Below, piece by piece: positions 16,701 through 25,728 of a DNA stretch of 52,561 bases (its first letter is position 1; the number at the start of each line of letters is the position of its first letter). The notes under the pieces are model-generated. The model was not told the DNA's origin and did no database searches. It saw nothing but the letters and a program-made list of their open reading frames with translations. Origin of the DNA: a virus; IMG/VR virus record IMGVR_UViG_3300035670_000290, positions 1-52,561 of that record. One strand, given 5' to 3'. The position numbers were made by a program, and so were the translations under genes.

Positions 16701-17542
16701 CAGAAGGTCCTCAAGGTCCACAAGGTGATGTTGGTCCAACTGGTCCAGAAGGTCCTCAAGGTCCACAAGGTGATGTTGGTCCAACTGGTCCAGAAGGTCC
16801 ACAGGGTCCATCTGGTCCAACAGGTAATTCGATCTTTGTAACGCAAAATAGCGCAGGATCGATTACAACCAATACAATCAATTTTGTCAATACATCAACC
16901 ATTACGATTGAAACATCAAACAATAATGGTATCCTCAATGTAGCCTTCACGAGCATTGGTGGTGGCGGTGGTGGTGATGGTAATGCAAATCTTACCGTTT
17001 CTGTCAGCGCTCCAACCAGCCCACGCGCAAATCAAGACTTGTGGTGGAATAGTAACACAGGCGCATTGAAGATCTATTATGATGATGGAACTTCAAGTCA
17101 GTGGGTTGATGCATTCGTACCAAAAGGTCCATCAGGTCCTTCTGGTCCAAGTGGTCCGTCTGGTCCAGGAGGAACAGGAACAGGTAATCCTGGATCTACG
17201 AGAGATATTTTCCTCGGTGATGGAACAACTGATACGTTTACGTTGAATGTTACACCTACCAGTGAATCACATACAATCGTCTTTGTTGGCGCAATTCTAC
17301 AAGGTAATGGCGAATATAATATTGCGGATGCAAATATTGTCTTCACCACACCACCTGCCAACAATGATGAAGTTATTGTTTATACAATCGGCGATTCTGG
17401 TCCGCAAGGTCCAACAGGTGCTGCTGGACCAACAGGTCCTGCAGGATCAAATGGTGATGCGGGTCCACAAGGTCCACAAGGTCCATCGGGTCCATCAGGT
17501 GCTTCTGGTGGCGCAGATTTTCATCCATTCTTATTCCTGTGA
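13760..17542 (+). CDS. Giant collagen-like fibre with six repeated beta modules
   Basis: 1260 residues. The N-terminus ([20 protein letters not shown]) is paralogous to the upstream coiled-coil fibre. Six homologous ~65-residue beta modules (starting about 107, 225, 594, 710, 820 and 1143) share the pattern NPGSTRxxFTGDG, [22 protein letters not shown]. Each is followed by collagen-like Gly-Pro-Gln/Thr/Ser/Glu triplets of varied length. A different beta domain lies at ~390-510, and a [20 protein letters not shown] module at ~1055-1085 is also found in the gene at 19691. The protein ends in a Gly-rich linker and the hydrophobic tail ADFHPFLFL. Proline is always in the X position of G-X-Y. A trimeric triple-helical stalk is expected. 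It is the first gene of cassette 1, ahead of the 110-residue and glycine-rich genes. Confidence 0.88.
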   Translation: MPTTPKTFSVKNGIDVANTIIVDSNRNLSNVVSANVAGIDVAPALNSAANTVAVSVNNNSVLYGKKLNFVNTANVTISITDAGEGNANIAIFSLGGGEGGGGTGTGNPGSTRNEFTGDGNTATFSLSVVPTSEAHTIVFVDGVVQLNSDYNISGPILQFVVPPEDNTAILVYTIGDSGPQGPTGPSGPAGANGTIGVDGAVGPQGPQGPSGATGPTGPGGTGTGNPGSTRDQFTGDGVSNTFTLTVPPTSEEHTLVFVDAILQPNSEYSVANDQLVFENTPDSNSLIIVYTIGDSGPQGPTGPSGPGGTGPQGPQGPQGPSGVQGNDGPSGPSGAVGPQGPQGPQGVAGPQGPQGDIGPQGPQGPQGVAGDAGPQGPQGPKGDPGDFGGASFYYQFDTDIDVENVANGYVIIENTDFSLANTMSISVIDRSSSNIASFIQTIDDSTSSIKGTIKITEEANTANFVFFAIIGTHTDHNDHFDVPISYTSGVTTQFADNANVVITFVVTGDRGDVGPQGPQGPQGPQGPQGPQGVAGPQGPQGDLGPQGPQGPSGVNGDAGPQGPQGPQGDASTVPGPQGPTGPAGPTGPSGTGTGNPGSTRNEYTGDGNTTIFALTVPPTSEEHTLVFVDGLIQPNSSYNISGANVVFTTAPDANTQIGIYTIGDSGPQGPTGPSGPAGANGTIGVDGAVGPQGPQGPAGPTGPSGTGTGNPGAFKDSFVGDGANTVFTLTIPPTSEAHTLVFVDSILQTNSDYNVAASNIEFTSPPASNAAIEVIIIGDSGPQGPTGPSGSNGAAGDAGPQGPTGPAGPTGPSGTGTGNPGSTRDQFTGDGNTDTFILTVPPTSEAHTLVFVNAVLQPNASYNISDANVVFTAPPESNASIIVYTIGDSGPQGPTGAAGPTGPSGANGADGPQGPQGPQGVAGDTGPTGPSGANGADGPQGPQGDVGPTGPEGPQGPQGDVGPTGPEGPQGPQGPEGPQGPEGPQGPQGDVGPTGPEGPQGPQGDVGPTGPEGPQGPSGPTGNSIFVTQNSAGSITTNTINFVNTSTITIETSNNNGILNVAFTSIGGGGGGDGNANLTVSVSAPTSPRANQDLWWNSNTGALKIYYDDGTSSQWVDAFVPKGPSGPSGPSGPSGPGGTGTGNPGSTRDIFLGDGTTDTFTLNVTPTSESHTIVFVGAILQGNGEYNIADANIVFTTPPANNDEVIVYTIGDSGPQGPTGAAGPTGPAGSNGDAGPQGPQGPSGPSGASGGADFHPFLFL
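16589..16813 (+). repeat. 45-bp tandem repeats in collagen-like region
   Basis: Five adjacent 45-bp blocks. Four encode [15 protein letters not shown] or a close variant and are nearly identical in DNA (16589, 16634, 16724, 16769); the middle one (16679) encodes [15 protein letters not shown]. High DNA identity suggests recent expansion by slippage or unequal crossing-over inside the fibre gene. Confidence 0.8.
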
Positions 17543-17551
17543 GATATTCAA

Positions 17552-17884
17552 ATGCCAAGCACATATAAAGTATTAGGTCAAGTTGCTCCTTCTGCAAATA
17601 GCGTTTCAAATGTATACACTGTTCCAGCAGCAACGCAAGCAGTTGTATCTTCTATTATCATTACAAATCGTAATAATGATGCAAATGCAACATACCGACT
17701 TGCTGTTCAACCAGCTGGTGCTGCACTAGCAAATCAACATTACATTGCTTATGATGCTCCAATCACTGCTCTTGACTCAGTGTCATTGCAGTTAGGGTTG
17801 TCACTTGGTAATACTGATGTTCTTTCTGTATCATCAGCAAATGCAAATATTTCATTCAGTGTCTTTGGTGTAGAGATTACCTGA
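17552..17884 (+). CDS. ~110-residue virion beta protein (cassette 1, middle gene)
   Basis: 110 residues: YKVLGQVAPSANSVSNVYTV, PAATQAVVSSIIITNRN, HYIAYDAPITALDS, and the C-terminus SFSVFGVEIT. It is closely related to the genes at 36656 and 48999 and to short structural proteins common in T4-like marine phages. It is predicted an all-beta sandwich with no signal peptide or catalytic motif. It lies 9 bases after a fibre with a hydrophobic tail and 7 bases before a glycine-rich gene, an order repeated elsewhere. I infer a cap or adaptor between stalk and adhesin. Confidence 0.82.
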   Translation: MPSTYKVLGQVAPSANSVSNVYTVPAATQAVVSSIIITNRNNDANATYRLAVQPAGAALANQHYIAYDAPITALDSVSLQLGLSLGNTDVLSVSSANANISFSVFGVEIT

Positions 17885-17891
17885 TAAAATC

Positions 17892-19655
17892 ATGGCTGTA
17901 AAGTATCATTCATTGCAATCTATTCTAACCAGAGGTCTAATACCATCTGTTGTTTATGCAGCACAGAATCCAAATAGAGCAAGAAATCCTAATTGGAGTT
18001 TCGGTAGAACAGTTGTTTTATTATTCAAAGAATCAGCATCATGGACAGCACCAGAAGGTGTTTCTGAGGTTGATTATCTTGTTATCGCTGGCGGTGGCGG
18101 TGGTGGTAAAGGTGGCAGCGCTTCAGCAGGCACAGGCGGTGCTGGTGGTGCTGGTGGTTTTTTAGCAGGTTCTGGTTTTTCAGTAACTCCTGGCAACACA
18201 TACACAATTACAGTTGGTGCTGGTGGCACAGGTGCAACATCACCTGCTGCAGTTGGTGCAAATGGGTCAAATTCTATTTTTGCCACCATTCTTTCTCAAG
18301 GCGGCGGTGGCGGTGGTGGTGAAAGTTCGTACAATGGTCGAAACGGTGGATCTGGTGGTGGAACAAATCATCCATCAGGAGTAGGTGGAAGCGCAAATAC
18401 CACGCCTGTAAGACAGGGATATGATGGAGGTTCTGGTCAAGCAGGACCACCAAATTATGGTAATCCTGGCGCAGGTGGTGCAGGAGGTGCTGGGCAACCT
18501 GGAACATCCACATCTGGTGGTGCTGGAGGATTGGCTTTAGCCACTACGATTACAGGCACAGCTGTCTATTATGCAGGTGGTGGCGGTGGTTCAACATGGG
18601 GCGGATCAGCTCCAGCACTTTCGCCTGGAAGCACTGGTGGTTTAGGTGGAGGCACTTCGACACCTTCTCAGAAAGGTGGTGCTGGTGATGGTGCTGCTGG
18701 ATCAGGTTCTGCTGGTTCTGGGCAAAATAATACTGGTGGTGGCGGCGGTGGCTCTGGTGGTTACTTTGCTGGAGCACCTAATCCATCAAATACTTTAGGA
18801 AATGGTGGTTCTGGTGGTTCAGGTATTGTTATTCTCAAATATTCAATTCCAACAACATCAAATGTGCAAATATTTACATCATCTGTAGATTGGATTTGTC
18901 CAGAGGGCATAACTTCTGTTGATTATCTCGTTGTCGCTGGCGGTGGCGGAGGCGGAGGCTCAGGTGGTGGTGGTGGTGCAGGTGGGTTTAGAACAGGAAC
19001 TGCATACCCAGTCACTGCTGGAAATACTTACACGATTACAGTTGGTGCTGGTGGTGGCGGTGGAGTAGGTAATCCTGGTGGATTTGCAGATGGTGGAGCT
19101 GGTGCTAATGGTTCTAGTTCAATATTTGATACAATAACTTCTGCTGGTGGTGGAGGTGGTGGCGCTCAAAATGCTGCTGCTGGTCGCGCTGGCGGTTCTG
19201 GCGGTGGTGGTAGTGCTGGAACTAACACACCAAAACCAGGTGGCGCGGGAAATACACCTTCCACATCACCTTCACAAGGAAATAATGGTGGATCTGGATT
19301 CACAGGACCAAATGCTTGCGGAGGCGGAGGAGGTGGTGGAGCTGGTGCTACTGGAGGAAACGGATCACCAACTATTGGCGGAAATGGTGGTGTTGGAGTT
19401 GCATCTTCTCTTTCAGGAACATCAGTAACATATGCTGGTGGTGGTGGTGCTGGTGGTGTCGGTGGAGGTGGTACAGGCGGTGCTGGTGGTGGTGGAAATG
19501 GTTCTGGAACTCCACCTGGTGCTGGAACTGCAGGAACAACAAACACTGGCGGTGGTGGAGGTGGATCTGGTTCACCAGGTGCGCCAGCATTTACATCATC
19601 AAATGGTGGTGCTGGTGGCTCTGGTATTGTAATTATCAAACTGAACTCAAACTAA
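17892..19655 (+). CDS. Glycine-rich adhesin-like protein, two poly-Gly domains (cassette 1)
   Basis: 587 residues. A ~40-residue N-terminus (RGLIPSV, then NPNWSFGRTVV) is paralogous to the gene at 49333. Two glycine-rich domains follow (~60-315 and ~343-587). Each begins with W-x-x-PEG(V/I)-VDYLVxAGGGGGG and ends with GGSGIVILKY or GGSGIVIIKL. Inside are GNTYTITVGAGG and GNTPSTSPSQGNNGG motifs. Glycine-loop architecture of this kind is known from the gp38 adhesin of T-even and S16 phages, where glycine motifs pack as polyglycine-II helices under variable loops. This Gly-rich family is common in marine phage tails. Receptor recognition is inferred, not shown. Confidence 0.82.
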   Translation: MAVKYHSLQSILTRGLIPSVVYAAQNPNRARNPNWSFGRTVVLLFKESASWTAPEGVSEVDYLVIAGGGGGGKGGSASAGTGGAGGAGGFLAGSGFSVTPGNTYTITVGAGGTGATSPAAVGANGSNSIFATILSQGGGGGGGESSYNGRNGGSGGGTNHPSGVGGSANTTPVRQGYDGGSGQAGPPNYGNPGAGGAGGAGQPGTSTSGGAGGLALATTITGTAVYYAGGGGGSTWGGSAPALSPGSTGGLGGGTSTPSQKGGAGDGAAGSGSAGSGQNNTGGGGGGSGGYFAGAPNPSNTLGNGGSGGSGIVILKYSIPTTSNVQIFTSSVDWICPEGITSVDYLVVAGGGGGGGSGGGGGAGGFRTGTAYPVTAGNTYTITVGAGGGGGVGNPGGFADGGAGANGSSSIFDTITSAGGGGGGAQNAAAGRAGGSGGGGSAGTNTPKPGGAGNTPSTSPSQGNNGGSGFTGPNACGGGGGGGAGATGGNGSPTIGGNGGVGVASSLSGTSVTYAGGGGAGGVGGGGTGGAGGGGNGSGTPPGAGTAGTTNTGGGGGGSGSPGAPAFTSSNGGAGGSGIVIIKLNSN

Positions 19656-19659
19656 CCAA

Positions 19660-19667
19660 AATAAATA
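19660..19667 (+). promoter_or_regulatory. Putative late promoter AATAAATA
   Basis: AATAAATA lies in the 35-base gap and ends 23 nt before the ATG at 19691, consistent with the other units. Confidence 0.6.
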
Positions 19668-19690
19668 TGAGATAATCGGATAAAGAATTC

Positions 19691-20725
19691 ATGGCAATAA
19701 ATTTTCCAAGTTCACCAAGTCTAAATGACATCTATTCCTACGGTGGTAACACCTGGCAGTGGGACGGTGAGTCTTGGGCATCCGTCGCAGGAACTGGTGG
19801 TGGAGGTTCTGATCTTTATATCACTGCGAATAGCGCATCGAATACACTCACAAATGTAATCAACTTCATCAATACCAGCAGTGTTACTGTAGAAGTTTCA
19901 AATGCTGCTGGTGTCACCAACGTCGCATTTACTAGCCTTGGTGGAGGCGGTGGTGGATCTACTGCTACTCTAAGAGATGAATTTGTTGGTACTGGCGCAT
20001 GTACAACGTTCACATTGAGCACAACACCAAACACTGAGTCTCAAACTCTTGTTTTCGTCAATTATGTTATTCAGGAAAATGCTTCGTATAATATCTCAAA
20101 CGATACGATCGTTTTCAGTTCTCCCCCACCAAATAATTCATCGATCATCGCATACACGATCAGAGATGCTGGTCCAACAGGTCCATCTGGTCCACAGGGT
20201 AACATTGGTAATACAGGTCCTCAAGGTCCACAAGGTCCGATTGGTCCAACAGGTCCATCAGGTGGTCCTCAAGGTCCACAGGGTCCAGTCGGTCCTGTTG
20301 GTTCAGGATCTACAATCAATGTAACTGAAAATAATAACTCACCATACCTCACAAGCACTCTAAACTTTGCGAATACATCAACTGTAAATGTTAGTACATC
20401 TAATGCGAATGGTGTGACAACCATTTCATTTATTGCAGGTAGTGCAAGCGTTGGTATTGCAGAAACACCACCCGCCAGCCCAGAAGCAAATTCATTGTGG
20501 TGGGATAGCAATACTGGTGTGTTGAAAATCTATTATAGTGATGGCACATCAAGTCAGTGGGTTGATGCATCGCCAGCAGGTGCTGTTGGTCCGACTGGTC
20601 CAAGTGGTCCAAGTGGTGCAGCTGGCACTAATGGCACTAACGGTGCTATAGGTCCACAAGGTCCACAGGGTCCTGGTGGTGATCTAAATCTCAGTTTCGC
20701 GTTCTCTTATTTCTTAGGTTTCTAA
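19691..20725 (+). CDS. Collagen-like fibre with hydrophobic C-tail (cassette 2)
   Basis: 344 residues. The N-terminus MAINFPSSPSLNDIYSYGG, followed by WQWDG, is a docking segment shared with the gene at 22861 and common in phage fibre proteins. It is followed by a short beta module, one ~65-residue TFTLSTTPNTESQTLVFVN module like those in the giant fibre, collagen-like triplets (~155-195), an ANSLWWDSNTGVLKIYYSDG module (~265-290), a second collagen-like run and the C-terminal hydrophobic tail LNLSFAFSYFLGF. It is the first gene of cassette 2. Fibre function is supported by domain content; which virion structure carries it is unknown. Confidence 0.83.
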   Translation: MAINFPSSPSLNDIYSYGGNTWQWDGESWASVAGTGGGGSDLYITANSASNTLTNVINFINTSSVTVEVSNAAGVTNVAFTSLGGGGGGSTATLRDEFVGTGACTTFTLSTTPNTESQTLVFVNYVIQENASYNISNDTIVFSSPPPNNSSIIAYTIRDAGPTGPSGPQGNIGNTGPQGPQGPIGPTGPSGGPQGPQGPVGPVGSGSTINVTENNNSPYLTSTLNFANTSTVNVSTSNANGVTTISFIAGSASVGIAETPPASPEANSLWWDSNTGVLKIYYSDGTSSQWVDASPAGAVGPTGPSGPSGAAGTNGTNGAIGPQGPQGPGGDLNLSFAFSYFLGF

Positions 20726-20726
20726 A

Positions 20727-21086
20727 ATGGCAAATCCAAATATTAGACAATTAGTGACAATGACTGGAAATACAGCTGTGATGAATGCCACAACTGAATT
20801 TGCTAATCTTGTTTCAAATGCTGCTGATAGTAATTCAATATACAGAATCATAACACTATCAGCATCAAATCTTGATATAGCTGCAAGTCAAAACGTAAGT
20901 GTTGATTTGTTGCGCAGTTCAGCAAGTTATTCTTTTATTAGAGGCGCAACGATCCCTGCTGGCGCATCACTTGTTGCTGTGTCAAAAGATTCTTCTTTGT
21001 ATCTCGTTGAAGGTGATGTTCTTCAATGTAAGGCTGGAACAAATTCTAATGTTCAAATCATTTGCTCTTATGAGGTTCTCTCATAA
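20727..21086 (+). CDS. ~119-residue virion beta protein (cassette 2, middle gene)
   Basis: 119 residues. Its position is equivalent to the 110-residue genes of cassettes 1, 4 and 5, but the sequence is strongly diverged: IYRIITLSASNLDIAAS, GATIPAGASLVAVSKDS, YLVEGDVLQCKAGTNS. It is predicted all-beta. The pattern of polar strands and an IPAGASLVAVSKDSSLYLVEGD-like hairpin resembles the 33229 product (KLVLEAGDYITANC). Its stop overlaps the next start (TAATG). Inferred cap or adaptor; homology to the other middle genes should be tested by structure prediction. Confidence 0.75.
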   Translation: MANPNIRQLVTMTGNTAVMNATTEFANLVSNAADSNSIYRIITLSASNLDIAASQNVSVDLLRSSASYSFIRGATIPAGASLVAVSKDSSLYLVEGDVLQCKAGTNSNVQIICSYEVLS

Positions 21087-22825
21087 TGAAGTTGAATGGT
21101 GGCATCGTTGGAGCAAACAATAAGCCATCCACTACTGCCGCAAGCGGTATGTGGAAATGGAATGAGTATTTGCTCAACGTTGTCTATGGAACATTTCCTG
21201 GAGGATCATTTGATGTGATTCTAACATTCACATCATCAGGAACTTGGGTTTGCCCAGCTGGTGTCACTGAGGTTGAATATCTAGTCGTCGCTGGTGGTGG
21301 CGGTGGAGCAGATACAGGTGGTGGAGGTGCTGGTGGATTTAGAACTGGCACTGGTCTCGCTGTTGTCGCAGGAAACACATATACAGTAACTGTTGGTGCT
21401 GGTGGCGGTGGTGGTACGAACAATTCACCAGCCAGAGGATCAAATGGTAGCAATAGCACATTCTCAACCATAACATCAAACGGTGGTGGTGGAGGTGGTG
21501 CTGGATTTGCTAATAGTCCAAGTGGCGCAGATGGTGCTGCAGGTGGATCTGGCGGCGGCGGCTCAACCTACGATGGTAGTGGAGTTCAAAGAGTTGGTGG
21601 CGCAGGTAATACACCTGCAACTAGCCCAAGCCAAGGAAATAATGGTGGCGCAAGTTTGCCAAATTATTGGCCAGGTGGTGGCGGTGGTGGTGCAGGCGCT
21701 GTTGGTGGTAATGCAAATCCAAGCACTCAGGCTGGAGGAAACGGTGGCGATGGTGCCGTGTCGACAATCACTGGTACATCAGTAACTTATGCTGGTGGTG
21801 GCGGTGGTGGCGCTTTTGCAGCAGGTGGTGGATTAGGTGGAGCTGGCGGTGGCGGCGTTGGTGAAATCAACACTGGTTCAACTCGGGCACCATCAAGTGG
21901 TAATACAAACACTGGTGGCGGTGGAGGCGGCAGCTGGGAAGCACCCGCTGCAGGATCTGGCGGATCAGGTATTGTAATCATCAAATATAGAATTCCTGCA
22001 ACAGGCGTTCAAGTATTCACATCATCAGCACAATGGACATGTCCAGTAGGTATCACTTCTGTTGGTTATCTCGTCGTTGGTGGCGGTGGTGGCGGTGGCT
22101 TTGATGCTGGCGGTGGTGGTGGCGCAGGTGGATTTAGAACAGGATCAGGATTTGCCGTAACTCCTGGTCAAACGTATACAATTACAGTTGGTGCTGGCGG
22201 ATCTGGCAGTCCAGGCGCAGGTTCATCAGCTGGTGGAAATAGTACATTCTCAACAATCACTTCTAATGGCGGTGGAACAGGTGGTGATGGCATTGCTGGA
22301 AGTGGAAGTGCTGCAGGCGGTAGTGGTGGTTCTGGTGGCGGTGGCTGCGGCGATAATCCAGGAAATGTTGTATTTGCAGGAGGAAACGGAAATACTCCAG
22401 CCACATCTCCATCACAAGGCAATAATGGCGGTTCTGGGTTCCATACTCCAGGATTCAATTCTGGCGGTGGTGGTGGAGGAGGAGCAAGTGCTGTTGGCCA
22501 AAGCCAGCCAAATGCACCATCAGCACCAAATCCACAACCAGGAGGCAACGGTGGCGCTGGATCATCATCAACAATTTCTGGTACGTCAGTAACTTACGCT
22601 GGCGGTGGTGGCGGTGGAATCAATAATGATGGTGGAAATACTGGTGCCGCAGGAGCTGGTGGTGCTGGCGGTGGTGGTAATGGAAATAATAACGGCGTAG
22701 GAAGCGCAGGAACGACAAACACTGGTGGTGGCGGTGGTGGTGGATCAAGAACAGGTCCAGCATATACAGGTGGATTGGGTGGTGCTGGTGGTTCTGGAAT
22801 CGTAATTATCAAACTCAATGGTTGA
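21086..22825 (+). CDS. Glycine-rich adhesin-like protein, two poly-Gly domains (cassette 2)
   Basis: 579 residues. The unique ~40-residue N-terminus contains MWKWNEYLLNVVYG. Two glycine-rich domains (~62-297 and ~325-579) each open with TSSGTWVCPAGVTEVEYLVV- or AQWTCPVGITSVGYLVV-type sequence and close with GSGIVIIK. Both contain the conserved GNTPATSPSQGNNGG insert. Antisense and alternate-frame ORFs here are compositional shadows of glycine codons. Same inferred adhesin role as its paralogues, on a different N-terminal adaptor. Confidence 0.82.
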   Translation: MKLNGGIVGANNKPSTTAASGMWKWNEYLLNVVYGTFPGGSFDVILTFTSSGTWVCPAGVTEVEYLVVAGGGGGADTGGGGAGGFRTGTGLAVVAGNTYTVTVGAGGGGGTNNSPARGSNGSNSTFSTITSNGGGGGGAGFANSPSGADGAAGGSGGGGSTYDGSGVQRVGGAGNTPATSPSQGNNGGASLPNYWPGGGGGGAGAVGGNANPSTQAGGNGGDGAVSTITGTSVTYAGGGGGGAFAAGGGLGGAGGGGVGEINTGSTRAPSSGNTNTGGGGGGSWEAPAAGSGGSGIVIIKYRIPATGVQVFTSSAQWTCPVGITSVGYLVVGGGGGGGFDAGGGGGAGGFRTGSGFAVTPGQTYTITVGAGGSGSPGAGSSAGGNSTFSTITSNGGGTGGDGIAGSGSAAGGSGGSGGGGCGDNPGNVVFAGGNGNTPATSPSQGNNGGSGFHTPGFNSGGGGGGGASAVGQSQPNAPSAPNPQPGGNGGAGSSSTISGTSVTYAGGGGGGINNDGGNTGAAGAGGAGGGGNGNNNGVGSAGTTNTGGGGGGGSRTGPAYTGGLGGAGGSGIVIIKLNG

Positions 22826-22826
22826 A

Positions 22827-22834
22827 AATAAATA
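22827..22834 (+). promoter_or_regulatory. Putative late promoter AATAAATA
   Basis: AATAAATA starts one base after the preceding TGA and ends 26 nt before the ATG at 22861. A second AT-rich stretch (TATAATAC) lies just downstream. Confidence 0.6.
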
Positions 22835-22860
22835 GTATAATACTAGGATACATGCGATAA

Positions 22861-24069
22861 ATGGCAATAAATTTTCCAAATTCACCAAGTCTGAATGACA
22901 CATATTCCTATGGTCAGTTTACCTGGCAATGGAATGGTGTTTCATGGGTCAGCTTGGGTAGAGTGCCATCACAAAATCCTGGTTCAACTCGCAATGAGTT
23001 TACTGGTGATGGAACTACCACAACGTTCTCACTTACATATGCTCCATTAGATCAAGACGCAACAATTGTATTCGTCAATACTGTGCTGCAGCCAAATGCC
23101 GCATATAGTTTGAATGGCGCAAATCTTATCTTTACTACAGCGCCAGCAAATAATGCACCAATTGATGTTTATACAATCAGTGAAGCAGGTCCTCAAGGAC
23201 CGCAAGGACCACAGGGTGTGTTTGGACCACAAGGTCCACAAGGTCCACAGGGACCACAGGGTCCACAAGGTATTCAGGGTGAGTCTGGTGGTCCAACAGG
23301 TCCACAAGGTCCACAGGGACCAACTGGTCCTCGTGGTAATCCAACAACTTATGACTACTACACAGGAACTGGTGCGTGCACAACGTTTGCGCTCAGCACA
23401 ACACCAAATAATGCGAATGGTGTTCTTGTATTTGTCGACAAGGTTCTTCAGAGAAACGTAGATTATTCTATCTCTGGCGCAAATGTTGTATTCTTTGTCG
23501 CACCAGAAGCCAATTCAACAGTTGATGCGTATACAATCGAAGGTGCTGGTCCAACAGGTCCATCTGGTCCATCAGGTCCTGCAGGAACTGCAGATATTAG
23601 CGGAACAACTTCAAATACCGAAATTGTTTTCAATCTTTCTGGTTCTCCAGAAAGCACATCAAACCTCACATTTGACATAACATCAAATGTGTTTTCTGTT
23701 TCAACAACTCTAACTGCGAATGTTTCAAATAACAACGTCACAGTTGGCAATAATATCTACATTGCTGGTGAAGTCAGCTGCAATAATCTAGTTGAAACAT
23801 CAACAGTCTTGGTCAAAGAAAATGTCATCCCAATCACTGATGCATTATCAATAATAGAAAGTTTATCAGGTGTCACATATAATCGTATTGGTGACAGCAG
23901 AAGAGAGGCTGGATTGTTGGCAGAGCAGGTTGCTCCGTTGGCTCCAGAATTAGTACAGTTTGATGCTGCAGGTAATCCAATCGGCATTTATTATACCAAA
24001 CTCACAGCATATTTGATTGAAACGATCAAAGAACTACATACTAAGATCAAGAGACTAGAGAACAAATAA
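22861..24069 (+). CDS. Collagen-like fibre with C-terminal S74 intramolecular chaperone
   Basis: 402 residues. The N-terminal docking segment [19 protein letters not shown] is shared with 19691. Two beta modules (~45-105 and ~160-225) flank a collagen-like run (~105-155). The last ~90 residues are a Peptidase_S74 chaperone domain: [62 protein letters not shown]. In this family a Ser-Lys dyad cuts the chaperone off after it has helped the trimeric fibre fold. Here S314 and K319 are in the expected S-x4-K spacing, although the usual SD reads ST. Mature fibre is therefore predicted to end near residue 313. Confidence 0.87.
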   Translation: MAINFPNSPSLNDTYSYGQFTWQWNGVSWVSLGRVPSQNPGSTRNEFTGDGTTTTFSLTYAPLDQDATIVFVNTVLQPNAAYSLNGANLIFTTAPANNAPIDVYTISEAGPQGPQGPQGVFGPQGPQGPQGPQGPQGIQGESGGPTGPQGPQGPTGPRGNPTTYDYYTGTGACTTFALSTTPNNANGVLVFVDKVLQRNVDYSISGANVVFFVAPEANSTVDAYTIEGAGPTGPSGPSGPAGTADISGTTSNTEIVFNLSGSPESTSNLTFDITSNVFSVSTTLTANVSNNNVTVGNNIYIAGEVSCNNLVETSTVLVKENVIPITDALSIIESLSGVTYNRIGDSRREAGLLAEQVAPLAPELVQFDAAGNPIGIYYTKLTAYLIETIKELHTKIKRLENK

Positions 24070-24070
24070 G

Positions 24071-25726
24071 ATGGCAATACTCAAGAATACAGTCATCGAC
24101 GGACATTTGATTCCAGCAAACAACGAATTGTTTGATTTAGGAACAGCAAATGGTCGTTTCCGCGACATGTATCTCAGCGGAAGCACCATTGATCTTGGTG
24201 GTGCTCGATTGTCAATTGATGCGAATACAGGAACTGTTGCTATCATTGGAAAACCAACAGAAAATGTTCCAAATCCAAAAGCATTGATCATCACTACTGA
24301 AGGTAAAACAGCAACTTCTAACACAACAAATGGTTCTCTGAATATTGCTGAAATTGAAAGCGTTGTTGCATCAAACGTTGGTTTTAGCGGTGATGTAATG
24401 GAACTCAACTCTGTTGAAAAATTCCCACCAGAAGTTTTGAACTTCACTCTTGATGCTCATGGAATGGGCGCATCAGGATCATGGTCATGGTCATGGCTTC
24501 CAAATGGTAATCCATATAATAGAACAGAAACAATAGACCAGTTAGATCCAGCCCTCACTCTTCATAGAAAAGGTATCTATACTTGGACTAATAAAGCCAG
24601 CAATCTAAATGTGACGAGCGTCATAGGTGCAACTCATGTCCACAATGCATTCATCAAATGGATTCCAGGCGCAGGTAATGATAATCTAGTTGATGGTGTT
24701 GTGTATGCAAATACAACAATCAACGGAAACGTTGTACAAACTCTTTCTTGGACCATTCCAGAAACTTTTGGTAACGTAGCACCAACTCTAACAGCTCCAA
24801 ATGTCAATATCACCTTCGAAGGAATGATGACGCATGCAGGAGGTGGAGTTCCTGCTCACTGGCATGTGGACGAAAGCCATAACTATAATGAAGAGATTAT
24901 TGTTTATCGGGGTGGCGCATATCAATTTCAAGTCATTGGAGAAGAAACAAATCACCCACTCTATTTGACAACTTCTAGTAATGCAGAATTCGTTTCTGGG
25001 CAGTATGTCGGAGAATATCTAGAAGGTGTTACTGGTTCAAGAGCCACTTCTGGAAACACACTCACATGGGTTGTTGCTGCAAATACACCAAATAACATTT
25101 ATTATTCTTGCGGAAATCATGGAACGATGCGCGGAAATGTCGTTGTTCGTGATTTGCAAGTAAATCTAGGCGCAAACTCAATTCCGAAAGTATATCTCCA
25201 GCATCGTAAGAATGGAATGTATAATGAACTTACGGTTGATAATCCTCTTGCTGGCGATTTGGCGATGTCTTTCTTATGGAAAGATACGCTAACAGGTAAA
25301 TGGATTCCTAAGAACTTTGTTGATTATGCGAATACGACTTCAGAGTTTATCAATTGGGTCGCGGGTCAGGCTGATTCTAGAATCAATGCAAATAAGACCG
25401 TTCTTGAGAGACATTATAATAAGATCGGAAATCTAACGGTTTCTGCAGGAACTCAGAGATGGTATGTCCCAAGTAATATCACTCTTACAGGCGTTCAAAC
25501 CAGACTCGGAACTGCTCCAGAAGGTTCGAATGCTCGATTCGTTATTCTAAAAAATGGTTCGAATTTCTTGACTCTGAATATACTTTCTGGACAAACCTCA
25601 ACAATACTCGGTAATTTATCCTCAAATATAAATACTGGAGATTATATTTCCGTAGATACCGAAGCATTTGGCTCTGGTGTGCCTGGTGCCGATCTTACTG
25701 TAACTTTCTTATATACTAGGAACTAA
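24071..25726 (+). CDS. Fibre-type structural protein carrying a cupredoxin-like domain
   Basis: 551 residues. The N-terminus (NNELFDLGTANGRFRDMYLSG) is a fibre-type shaft motif. Residues ~275-362 match the cupredoxin fold: NHPLYL with H295, a beta-hairpin (YLEGVTGSRA), then IYYSCGNHGTMRGNVVV with C347, H350 and M353. The C-x2-H-x2-M spacing and trailing RGxVVV are those of amicyanin-type blue-copper proteins, and all four type-1 copper ligand positions appear filled. A His-rich stretch (PAHWHVDESH) lies ahead of it. Whether it binds copper or uses the fold as a beta scaffold is unknown. The C-terminal ~120 residues form another beta domain (RWYVPSNITLTGVQTRLG). It starts one base after the S74 fibre gene. 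Confidence 0.78.
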   Translation: MAILKNTVIDGHLIPANNELFDLGTANGRFRDMYLSGSTIDLGGARLSIDANTGTVAIIGKPTENVPNPKALIITTEGKTATSNTTNGSLNIAEIESVVASNVGFSGDVMELNSVEKFPPEVLNFTLDAHGMGASGSWSWSWLPNGNPYNRTETIDQLDPALTLHRKGIYTWTNKASNLNVTSVIGATHVHNAFIKWIPGAGNDNLVDGVVYANTTINGNVVQTLSWTIPETFGNVAPTLTAPNVNITFEGMMTHAGGGVPAHWHVDESHNYNEEIIVYRGGAYQFQVIGEETNHPLYLTTSSNAEFVSGQYVGEYLEGVTGSRATSGNTLTWVVAANTPNNIYYSCGNHGTMRGNVVVRDLQVNLGANSIPKVYLQHRKNGMYNELTVDNPLAGDLAMSFLWKDTLTGKWIPKNFVDYANTTSEFINWVAGQADSRINANKTVLERHYNKIGNLTVSAGTQRWYVPSNITLTGVQTRLGTAPEGSNARFVILKNGSNFLTLNILSGQTSTILGNLSSNINTGDYISVDTEAFGSGVPGADLTVTFLYTRN

Positions 25727-25728
25727 CA

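Noticed and set aside
14300-17520. Direct repeats of GGTCCACAAGGT type as a CRISPR array
   Set aside because: Units are 9-bp coding triplets in frame with a collagen-like protein. There are no unique spacers of constant length and no cas genes.
18074-19639. Long proline-rich antisense ORFs opposite the glycine-rich genes (also near 21184-22818, 32030, 33685, 34147, 48214, 50706)
   Set aside because: They are the complement of GGT/GGC/GGA codons (ACC/GCC/TCC). There are no ribosome-binding sites or family matches, and they appear only where the sense protein is glycine-rich.
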